Source: Flavobacteriales bacterium UBA7382 | Lineage (GTDB): Bacteria > Bacteroidota > Bacteroidia > Flavobacteriales_D > Sanyastnellaceae | NCBI GenBank assembly: GCA_002469765.1 | Contig: DKNS01000110.1 | Span: 3,020 to 8,127 of the forward strand | Length of the DNA stretch: 5,108 nucleotides | Reading direction: 5' to 3' | Shown here: in pieces, positions 1-5,108 of the stretch | Layout of the letters: each line of letters begins with the position of its first letter | Numbering within the stretch: position 1 is the stretch's first letter | Program-made: the position numbers and the translations under genes | The notes under the pieces: model-generated | What the model saw: only the letters and a program-made list of their open reading frames with translations | The model's database searches: none | Told to the model about the DNA's origin: nothing

Positions 1-980
1 TCCATGGTCAACTCGTGGCCGGCGAAGGCAGAGGTGGTCATCAGCAAGGTGCTTTGTGGCGTCTGGAAGTTGGTCAGCAGCGCGTCGGCGATCTGGAAGT
101 CAAACTTGGGGTAGATGAACTTGTTGGTCCACCCTTGGAACGGTTTCAGCGTTTGCGTGGTGCTCACTGAATTTTCGAGACCGCGCAGGGAGGTGGTGCC
201 AATGGCCACGATGCGCTTCTTGCTCTCGATGCCGCGGTTGACCAAACGCGTGCACTCCTCGTTGATGAGGAGCTCTTCGCTGTCCACCTTGTGCTTGCTC
301 AGATCCTCCACCTCCACTTCGCGGAAGGTGCCCAAACCGATGTGCAAAGTCAAGAACGCCATGTCGATGCCCTTGATTTCAAGGCGCTTCAGCAGGGTTT
401 TGGAGAAATGCAAGCCGGCCGTGGGCACGGCCACCGCGCCCTCCTCGGAGGCGTAGATGGTTTGGAAACGGTCGCGATCCTCGGGTTCCGCATCGCGGGT
501 CATGTAGCGGGGAAGTGGGGTTTGGCCCAACTGGTGAACCGTCTGCATGAATTCCTCATGCGTGCCGTTGAACAGGAAACGCAAGGTGCGGCCGCGCGAC
601 GTGGTGTTGTCAATGACTTCAGCCACCAACTCGTCGTTCTCGCCGAAGTACAGCTTGTTGCCGATTCGGATTTTCCGAGCTGGGTCCACGAGCACGTCCC
701 ACAAGAGGCTCTCGCGGTTAAGCTCGCGAAGCAAGAACACCTCGATGACCGCGCCAGTCTTCTCCTTGTTTCCGTACATCTTGGCGGGGAAGACCTTGGT
801 GTTGTTGGCCACGAACACGTCGCCTTCGTCAAAGATGTCCACGATGTCCTTGAACATGCGGTGCTCGAAGGTGCCCGAGTCCCTGTGAATGATCATCAAG
901 CGACTGTCGTCGCGGTTGTCGAGCGGATATTGAGCCACCAATTCTTCAGGCACGTCGTACCGGAATTGGGAGAGCTTCAT
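1..980 (-). CDS. queA: S-adenosylmethionine:tRNA ribosyltransferase-isomerase (3' end beyond the window)
   Basis: QueA transfers and isomerises the ribosyl part of S-adenosylmethionine onto 7-aminomethyl-7-deazaguanine at tRNA position 34, giving epoxyqueuosine in queuosine synthesis; it is a cytosolic enzyme. The translation reads without a break for 326 residues. Family signatures seen are the N-terminus MKLSQF with PEELVAQYP (11-19), VANNTKV (57-63), GQTPLPRY (152-159), EGAVAVPTAGLHF (180-192), TLHIGLGTF (211-219), VAIGTTSLRGLE (258-269) and STLLM with SAFAGHE (310-323). The usual length is about 345-355 residues, so roughly 20 C-terminal residues are missing at the window edge, with no sign of damage. 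The start was chosen because MKLSQF is where homologues usually begin; in-frame ATGs at 989 and 995 are alternatives, and none has a Shine-Dalgarno sequence. It follows truB in the same direction after a 137-base gap. The asparagine-phenylalanine-histidine common near the C-terminus reads NFQ here (304-306). Confidence 0.96.
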   Translation of the reverse strand, partial: MKLSQFRYDVPEELVAQYPLDNRDDSRLMIIHRDSGTFEHRMFKDIVDIFDEGDVFVANNTKVFPAKMYGNKEKTGAVIEVFLLRELNRESLLWDVLVDPARKIRIGNKLYFGENDELVAEVIDNTTSRGRTLRFLFNGTHEEFMQTVHQLGQTPLPRYMTRDAEPEDRDRFQTIYASEEGAVAVPTAGLHFSKTLLKRLEIKGIDMAFLTLHIGLGTFREVEVEDLSKHKVDSEELLINEECTRLVNRGIESKKRIVAIGTTSLRGLENSVSTTQTLKPFQGWTNKFIYPKFDFQIADALLTNFQTPQSTLLMTTSAFAGHELTM

Positions 981-1058
981 GCGTTGCATTGCCATGGATG
1001 CGGGGTTGTGGAGTGAAGGTTGTTGGGGTCTCGAAAAACAGCCGTTTTCAGAGGCGCG

Positions 1059-1090
1059 CGAAAATAGCGCAAAACACCTTTGAAGTCAAG
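1059..1090 (-). promoter_or_regulatory. Possible Bacteroidota-type promoter for queA
   Basis: On the minus strand, CTTGAC (1090-1085) is followed by TATTTTCG (1066-1059), with 20 bases between TTG and TA. This resembles the Bacteroidota -33 (TTTG) and -7 (TAnnTTTG) boxes and matches five of the six fixed -7 positions. Transcription would start near 1053, giving a queA leader of about 70 bases. Short GCGC arms flank the -7 box (1067-1070 and within 1054-1059). Because truB lies just upstream in the same direction, queA could equally be read only from a truB transcript. This is an eye match only, so confidence is low. Confidence 0.3.
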
Positions 1091-1117
1091 CCTTTGCGGC
1101 CTGAAACACCCGCCAAT

Positions 1118-1891
1118 TCAGGACGTTGTTCGGTCGCGGTTCAATTCGGCCACAAGCGCCTCCACCGACCAAGCGTGGTCCACGTGAAAATCGCCGCTGG
1201 ACACCCGGCACAAGCCGGTCAAGGTGCCGCCCACCCCGAGGGCGTCCCCGAGGTCCCGGGCGAGGCTGCGGATGTAGGTGCCCTTGCTGCAGTGGATGGT
1301 CATGTCGACGTCGAAGACTGGATGGCCATCGACACCCTGGGCGACGGCGCGTTCCACCCGGAACGTGTCCACCGTGACGGTGGACGTTCTGAGCTTGATG
1401 TCGGCCCCCTTGCGCGCGGCGTCGTAGGCCTTCACCCCGTCCACTTTCTTGGCGCTGTAAAGGGGAGGGCGTTGCTCCAACGTTCCTGTCAGTGAGGCGG
1501 CAGCCTGGGCGACAACCTCCTCGGTCAGCGCGGTGACGGCGGCGGGATTCGTGGCCCATGCGTCGACCGCCGTTTCCGCATCCAACGAAGGCGTGTGGGC
1601 CCCAAGCCGGACGGTGGCGGTGTAGACCTTGGCCTGGGCTTGAAGGTTGTCGATGGTTTTGGTGGCTCGGCCACAGCACACCACCAGCACACCCGTGGCC
1701 AAGGGGTCCAACGTCCCGGCGTGCCCCACCTTGATTTTCTTGGCGCCCGTGAATTCGCGTAAGGCATACCGAATCTTGTTCACCACATCGAACGAGGTCC
1801 AGGTCAGGGGCTTGTTGATGACCATGGCTTGGCCTTCCAGGAACGCCTCAGGACGGTCAAACGGCAAGTCGTGTGGAGGGTTTTGGGACAT
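1118..1891 (-). CDS. truB: tRNA pseudouridine(55) synthase TruB
   Basis: TruB converts uridine 55 in the T-loop of most elongator tRNAs to pseudouridine in the cytosol. The 257-residue protein carries the family core: EGQAMVINKP with WTSFDVVNKIR (19-41), the catalytic motif GHAGTLDPLATGVL (56-69) with the nucleophile Asp62, KVYTATVRLG (88-97) with Tyr90 in the active-site tyrosine position, RPPLYSAKKVDG (141-152), CSKGTYIRSLARDLG (201-215) and RVSSGDF (229-235). It ends soon after the catalytic domain, so the C-terminal PUA domain of the longer (about 314-residue) E. coli protein is absent; short forms are usual in Bacteroidota, so this is not a truncation. The ATG at 1891 gives the expected short N-terminal lead before the EGQ motif; no Shine-Dalgarno is visible. 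queA follows on the same strand, which suggests a tRNA-modification transcription unit. No uppP gene, a common upstream neighbour of truB in this phylum, is present. Confidence 0.97.
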   Translation of the reverse strand: MSQNPPHDLPFDRPEAFLEGQAMVINKPLTWTSFDVVNKIRYALREFTGAKKIKVGHAGTLDPLATGVLVVCCGRATKTIDNLQAQAKVYTATVRLGAHTPSLDAETAVDAWATNPAAVTALTEEVVAQAAASLTGTLEQRPPLYSAKKVDGVKAYDAARKGADIKLRTSTVTVDTFRVERAVAQGVDGHPVFDVDMTIHCSKGTYIRSLARDLGDALGVGGTLTGLCRVSSGDFHVDHAWSVEALVAELNRDRTTS

Positions 1892-2060
1892 GGGGGTGTG
1901 AAGTTAGGGTTCGTGGCATTTGGCCTTCCGACGGGGATCATGAACAGGGCTGATCGCCATTGTCCAAGGACGGTTAGGTGGAGCGGCAGGGCCGTGGAAC
2001 CTCATTAGGTGTGACGGGCCTGCAAGCAGGAGCCGACTTCTTGAGCGTGGCTGACGGCCT

Positions 2061-2115
2061 TTCAGCGCACTGCGTGAGGCATTGATTCGCCTCGCATTGT
2101 GCCTAAATCGCTGAA
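2061..2115. repeat. Nested inverted repeat able to form an extended stem-loop
   Basis: The outer arms TTCAGCG (2061-2067) and CGCTGAA (2109-2115) are perfect 7-base complements. Inside them, CAC (2068-2070) can pair with GTG (2099-2101), and TGCG plus AGGC (2071-2074 and 2077-2080) can pair with GCCTCGCA (2089-2096), leaving a two-base TG bulge and an eight-base loop. A seven-base bulge (2102-2108) sits on the 3' side. It does not fit a tRNA (no cloverleaf or standard T-loop), and no U-run follows on either strand, so an intrinsic terminator is unlikely. It could be a small RNA, part of a truB leader, a protein-binding dyad or chance. The pairing is seen directly; the function is unknown. Confidence 0.4.
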
Positions 2116-2153
2116 GCCCCGCCTCTTGTCCAGGTTTTGTGTTGCGTCGATGT

Positions 2154-2168
2154 GAAGGTGTAACCTTC
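2154..2168. repeat. Short perfect dyad, possible operator
   Basis: GAAGGT (2154-2159) and ACCTTC (2163-2168) are perfect complements around a three-base centre, about 30 bases upstream of the proposed -33 box of the exported-protein gene. The position would suit a regulator site, but six-base arms can arise by chance, and no regulator gene is present nearby to support the idea. Confidence 0.25.
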
Positions 2169-2196
2169 TGGATTTGAACGTCGTATAAACGGGGAG

Positions 2197-2227
2197 TTGC
2201 ATTTAAGTAACGTTTTGTTTACATTGG
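2197..2227 (+). promoter_or_regulatory. Possible promoter of the exported-protein gene
   Basis: TTG (2197-2199) and TACATTGG (2220-2227) are separated by 20 bases, and TACATTGG matches five of the six fixed bases of the Bacteroidota -7 box TAnnTTTG. Read as a housekeeping sigma-70 promoter, the same place gives TTGCAT, 17 bases, TACATT. Transcription would begin only a few bases before the ATG at 2234, or at it, so the message could be leaderless or nearly so. An overlapping weaker match is TAACGTTTTG (2208-2217), whose spacing is off by one. Inferred by eye. Confidence 0.35.
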
Positions 2228-2233
2228 CTTAAC

Positions 2234-2818
2234 ATGAACACCTCGTCACATCTTCGCACTTGGGTGACCGCCTTGCTCCTGTCTTGGGGCGTTGTGAGTT
2301 CTGCCCAAGGACCGCTGGCCAAGGGCTGGGGGGTGGGGATGGATGCGTCTCGCTTTCTGGGCGGACACGCAGTTGTTCAAGTTGAGCGCGCCCAATCCTC
2401 CGAATTGCTTTGGCAGGTGGCTGCTGGTCCCTACGTGGGCACGGCCAACGGTCAAAACCCGTTTTGGAAAGGATTGAAAGGCGACGTGCTGACTGGATCC
2501 GTGATGTCCCTGGGCGCATTGGTGTTTCCTGCCCAAAACCCCAAGCTTGGTGCTACGTGGTTCTTGGGAGTCGACCTCTCTCGGGAGAGTTGTCGATTGA
2601 TCCGTGACGCAGAAGGATTTGGGGTGGTCGTTCAAACGCGCGAAGAGGCCAGGCTTTTGGCAGGTGCGCAATGGGCAATTGGCCGCCATGTTGCGTTGCG
2701 TGCGCACGTCGGCATGGGTGTGGTGCGCGACCGGTTGTCTTCCCGAATGATGGGCGAAGAGGTCAGCGCGATGCCGATGGCGCGGCCTGGAGGTGTGTCG
2801 CTTGTTTGGCGCTGGTGA
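2234..2818 (+). CDS. Exported protein of unknown function, probable small outer-membrane beta-barrel-like protein
   Basis: This gene was not recognised as any named family. The 194-residue product begins with a clear Sec signal peptide: a short polar start with Arg8, a hydrophobic core TALLLSWGVV (12-21) and a likely signal peptidase I site SSA|QG after residue 24, leaving about 170 residues. No lipobox cysteine is present. The mature part is rich in glycine and aromatic or hydrophobic residues in alternating stretches (for example LLWQVAAGPYVG 58-69, VALRAHVGMGVV 153-164) and ends in GVSLVWRW, with a terminal aromatic residue as in many outer-membrane barrels. A size of about 170 residues would suit a barrel of around eight strands. 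The ATG at 2234 is needed to include the signal peptide; no Shine-Dalgarno precedes it. It is divergent from truB and its last 56 bases overlap the end of mfd. The export call is strong; the barrel call is an inference. Confidence 0.8.
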   Translation: MNTSSHLRTWVTALLLSWGVVSSAQGPLAKGWGVGMDASRFLGGHAVVQVERAQSSELLWQVAAGPYVGTANGQNPFWKGLKGDVLTGSVMSLGALVFPAQNPKLGATWFLGVDLSRESCRLIRDAEGFGVVVQTREEARLLAGAQWAIGRHVALRAHVGMGVVRDRLSSRMMGEEVSAMPMARPGGVSLVWRW

Positions 2819-5108
2819 GCTTGGCACATTCTTCCGCAGACATGCCTGCGATGTCCTCGAATATGGCCAACGCCTGAAGGACGGTCCCCACTTTCTCAAT
2901 TTTCAATCGAAGTCCGCCGTTGCGTTGGTACATGCTGGCGTCTTTGGCATGGTGCTTCAAGTAATCCAACACCCTCGCAAACGTGGCGCTCTGGAAATAG
3001 GCACTTTCTTCGTCCGACACAAACGCTGCGATGAGCTTGCCGCTCTTCAGCACCAGCTTTTCCATCCCCAAAAGTTGGGCGACCCAACGCAATCGGATGG
3101 TGCCCAGCAGTTCCTCCGTCTCTTCGGGCAGGGCCCCGAAGCGGTCTTCCAACCGGTGGCGGAAACCTGTCATTTCCTCTGCGTCAGACAAGTCATCCAG
3201 CTCGCGGTACAGGGAAATCCGCTCTGGAATGTCGCTCACGTAGTGGTCGGGAATGAGCAGGGATAGGTCGGTTTCGAGTGCCGTTTCTTCCACGTATTGC
3301 CCGCTTTCCACTTGCTCGGCCTCCATCAAGTCTTTGAATTGCTCTGCTTTCAATTCCTTCACCGCTTCCGCCAGGATGCGCTGGTACATGTCAAAGCCCA
3401 AATCGTTGATGAACCCGCTTTGCTCTGCCCCAAGCAAGTCGCCGGCCCCCCGGATGTCCAAGTCGCGCATGGCGATTTGCATGCCGGAGCCGAGGTCAGA
3501 GAATTGTTCGAGCGCTTGGAGTCGTTTGCGTGATTCCTCCGGCAACGCGCTCAATGGGGGTGCCATGAGATAACAGAACGCCTTTCGGTTGGACCGACCC
3601 ACACGGCCGCGCAGTTGATGCAGGTCGCTCAGCCCAAACTTGTGGGCCTCGTTGATGAGCATCGTGTTGGCGTTGGAAATGTCGATCCCAGATTCGATGA
3701 TCGTGGTGGCCACGAGGACGTCGTAGGCCCCGTCAATGAAGCGCGCCATGACGTCTTCGAGCTCCTTGCCGTCCATTTGGCCGTGGCCGACGCAAACACG
3801 GGCGTCGGGCACCAGCCTTTGGATCATGCCCGCCACTTCTTGGATGTTGCCCACCCGGTTGTGGACGAAGTAGGCTTGGCCACCTCGACTCAATTCATAC
3901 GCAATGGCGTCGCGGATGGTCTCCTCGTTGAAGCCAGACAAAATGGTGTCCACTGGGTGGCGGTTGGGCGGTGGCGTCCGAATGATGCTCAAGTCGCGGG
4001 CACCCATCAGGGAGAATTGAAGCGTCCGGGGAATGGGCGTTGCCGTCAAGGTCAAGGCATCGACGTTGGCTTTGAGCGTCTTGAGTTTGTCCTTGACCCC
4101 GACCCCGAACTTCTGTTCTTCATCGATCACGAGCAGGCCCAGTTCTTTGAATTTGACGCGCTTTCCGACCAAGGCGTGCGTGCCTACCAGGATGTTCGTT
4201 TCTCCTGATTCGACCTTCATTAGCGTCTCGGTCAAGGCTTTGCCTGTCTTGAAGCGATTGATGTAGTCGATCGTCACGGGGAAGTCCCGCAGGCGCCGGC
4301 TGAAGCTCTTGAAGTGCTGCATCGACAAGATGGTCGTTGGCACGAGAACCGCCACCTGTTTGCCGTCGCAGGCCGCGCGAAATGCGGCGCGGATGGCGAT
4401 TTCAGTTTTCCCAAATCCCACGTCCCCGCACACCAACCGGTCCATCGGCGTCGACTTCAACATGTCCTCGCGCACGATCTTGCTCGCGGCATTTTGGTCC
4501 GGAGTGTCTTCGTACATGAAACTGGCCTCGAGCGCGTGCTGCAGGTAGCCGTCTTCGGGGTAAGCGTGTCCTGGCGCAGACTTGCGCTTGGCATAAAGCT
4601 GGAGGAGGTCATAAGCAATTTGCTTGACTCGGCCTTTCGTCTTTTGCTTGGTCTTGGCCCAGGTGTTGGTGCCCAGCTTGTTGATTTTGGGCTGGGTGCC
4701 TTCCTTGGAGCTGTACTTGGAAATGCGGTGGAGGCTGTGGATGCTGACGTAGAGCACGTCGCCCCCACGGTAGGTGAGGCGGATGGCCTCTTGCATTTTT
4801 CCGTTCACCTCAATTTTGTGAAGGCCGCTGAATTCGCCGATGCCATGATCGATGTGCACCACGTAATCGCCCACCTCCAGCGCCATCAATTCCTTGATGG
4901 TGAGCGCTTCCTTGTTTTTGCGGAACCCTTCCTTCAGGCGGAAGCGATGGTACCGCTCAAACAACTGGTGGTCGGTGTACACCAACACCTTGAGCTCCTT
5001 GTCCACGAATCCCTCGCTGAACTCCATCGGGATGGGCTTGTAGGGCACTGGTTCCTCGTTCTCTTCTTGCCGGTCGTGGAAGACGTCGTGCAAGCGCTCG
5101 AGTTGGGT
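2763..5108 (-). CDS. mfd: Transcription-repair coupling factor Mfd, C-terminal part (5' end beyond the window)
   Basis: Mfd is a cytosolic ATP-driven DNA translocase that pushes on stalled RNA polymerase, releases it and recruits UvrA to start excision repair. The visible 781 residues, numbered from the window edge, hold: the RNA-polymerase-interacting domain (from about 77, LEVGDYVVHIDHGIGEFSG); helicase motifs with Walker A GDVGFGKT (228-235), the Walker B box DEEQ (329-332), TATPIPRTL (355-363), ATTIIESGIDISN (467-479) and QLRGRVGR (498-505); the RecG-like translocation motif around GSGMQIAMRDLDIRGAGDLL (540-559); and the C-terminal TRCF domain beginning near LSLLIPDHYVSDIPERISLY (615-634). 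The full protein is normally about 1100-1150 residues, so roughly 340 N-terminal residues, including the UvrB-like part, lie beyond position 5108. The frame is open to the edge with no start; the TTG at 5093 is an internal leucine. The last 18 codons and stop overlap the convergent exported-protein gene. Confidence 0.98.
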   Translation of the reverse strand, partial: TQLERLHDVFHDRQEENEEPVPYKPIPMEFSEGFVDKELKVLVYTDHQLFERYHRFRLKEGFRKNKEALTIKELMALEVGDYVVHIDHGIGEFSGLHKIEVNGKMQEAIRLTYRGGDVLYVSIHSLHRISKYSSKEGTQPKINKLGTNTWAKTKQKTKGRVKQIAYDLLQLYAKRKSAPGHAYPEDGYLQHALEASFMYEDTPDQNAASKIVREDMLKSTPMDRLVCGDVGFGKTEIAIRAAFRAACDGKQVAVLVPTTILSMQHFKSFSRRLRDFPVTIDYINRFKTGKALTETLMKVESGETNILVGTHALVGKRVKFKELGLLVIDEEQKFGVGVKDKLKTLKANVDALTLTATPIPRTLQFSLMGARDLSIIRTPPPNRHPVDTILSGFNEETIRDAIAYELSRGGQAYFVHNRVGNIQEVAGMIQRLVPDARVCVGHGQMDGKELEDVMARFIDGAYDVLVATTIIESGIDISNANTMLINEAHKFGLSDLHQLRGRVGRSNRKAFCYLMAPPLSALPEESRKRLQALEQFSDLGSGMQIAMRDLDIRGAGDLLGAEQSGFINDLGFDMYQRILAEAVKELKAEQFKDLMEAEQVESGQYVEETALETDLSLLIPDHYVSDIPERISLYRELDDLSDAEEMTGFRHRLEDRFGALPEETEELLGTIRLRWVAQLLGMEKLVLKSGKLIAAFVSDEESAYFQSATFARVLDYLKHHAKDASMYQRNGGLRLKIEKVGTVLQALAIFEDIAGMSAEECAKLTSAKQATHLQAAPSASR

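Larger units (their letters stand above)
1892..2233. other. Divergent intergenic region, non-coding, with several inverted repeats
   Basis: This 342-base gap separates the divergently read truB and the exported-protein gene. No coding frame with family signatures was seen on either strand. Its content is: a short palindrome, CCTGC-AA-GCAGG, at 2019-2030; a nested stem-loop at 2061-2115; a small dyad, GAAGGT-GTA-ACCTTC, at 2154-2168; and an AT-richer stretch from about 2170 to 2233 with a possible plus-strand promoter. No clear minus-strand promoter for truB was found; the weak match TAACTTCA (1906-1899) has no partner box at the right distance. The region should hold the regulatory sites for both flanking genes, but which ones cannot be settled by eye. 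Confidence 0.8.

Noticed and set aside
291..1016. Long plus-strand open frame of 241 codons
   Set aside because: It is antisense to queA, whose translation matches the family over its whole length; the plus-strand protein has no recognisable motifs and the frame follows from high GC.
1118..1170. Loss of the PUA domain from TruB as a truncation
   Set aside because: The frame ends cleanly after the RVSSGDF region, and short TruB proteins of this size are normal in Bacteroidota.
989..1495. Plus-strand open frame of 168 codons
   Set aside because: It lies opposite truB, which has all of its catalytic motifs, and extends into the gap; no family signature was seen.
2019..2030. Palindrome CCTGC-AA-GCAGG as a terminator
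   Set aside because: The arms are five bases with a two-base loop too tight for a stable hairpin, there is no following T-run, and the genes on both sides read away from it, so no terminator is needed.
2246..2899. Minus-strand open frame of 217 codons, opposite the exported-protein gene and overlapping the end of mfd
   Set aside because: Its translation is rich in Arg, Pro, His and Ser with no domain, whereas the plus-strand frame has a signal peptide and a barrel-like end; the overlapped part of mfd is clearly coding in another frame.
3615..4208. Plus-strand open frame of 197 codons inside mfd
   Set aside because: It is the antisense shadow of the Mfd helicase motifs, which are complete on the minus strand.
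5091..5093. TTG at 5093 as the start codon of mfd
   Set aside because: The frame continues upstream to the window edge with typical Mfd sequence (TQLERLHDVFHD), so this is an internal leucine.
1..5108. A new defence, mobile or biosynthetic system
   Set aside because: Three of the four genes are standard housekeeping genes; there are no repeats of CRISPR type, transposases, integrases, toxin-antitoxin pairs or paired unknown genes that would support such a claim.

Overview
This window is ordinary chromosomal sequence from a bacterium, most likely a fairly GC-rich member of the Bacteroidota. The evidence is the wording of the QueA, TruB and Mfd proteins, the lack of Shine-Dalgarno sequences before the visible start codons, and promoter-like boxes that resemble the Bacteroidota -33/-7 pattern (TTG, about 20 bases, TAnnTTTG). 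The genus cannot be fixed from this sequence. No mobile element, CRISPR array, rRNA or tRNA gene was seen.

Layout, left to right. Positions 1-980 (minus) hold most of queA, which runs off the left edge and lacks roughly its last 20 codons. A 137-base gap, with a possible minus-strand promoter, separates it from a complete truB at 1118-1891 (minus). Positions 1892-2233 are a non-coding divergent region with several inverted repeats, including a nested stem-loop at 2061-2115, and a possible promoter next to the following gene. Positions 2234-2818 (plus) encode a small exported protein with a Sec signal peptide and an outer-membrane beta-barrel-like C-terminus. Its 3' end overlaps, tail to tail, the 3' end of mfd (2763-5108, minus), which runs off the right edge and shows only its C-terminal 781 residues.

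The genes fall into two housekeeping themes. TruB and QueA both modify tRNA (pseudouridine at position 55; the queuosine precursor at position 34) and lie in the same direction, probably as a transcriptional pair. Mfd couples stalled transcription to nucleotide excision repair. The exported protein between them is the only accessory-looking gene, and its function cannot be named from sequence. No convincing new multi-gene system is present. The parts most worth a second look are the structured divergent intergenic region, the possibly leaderless exported-protein gene, and the convergent coding overlap.
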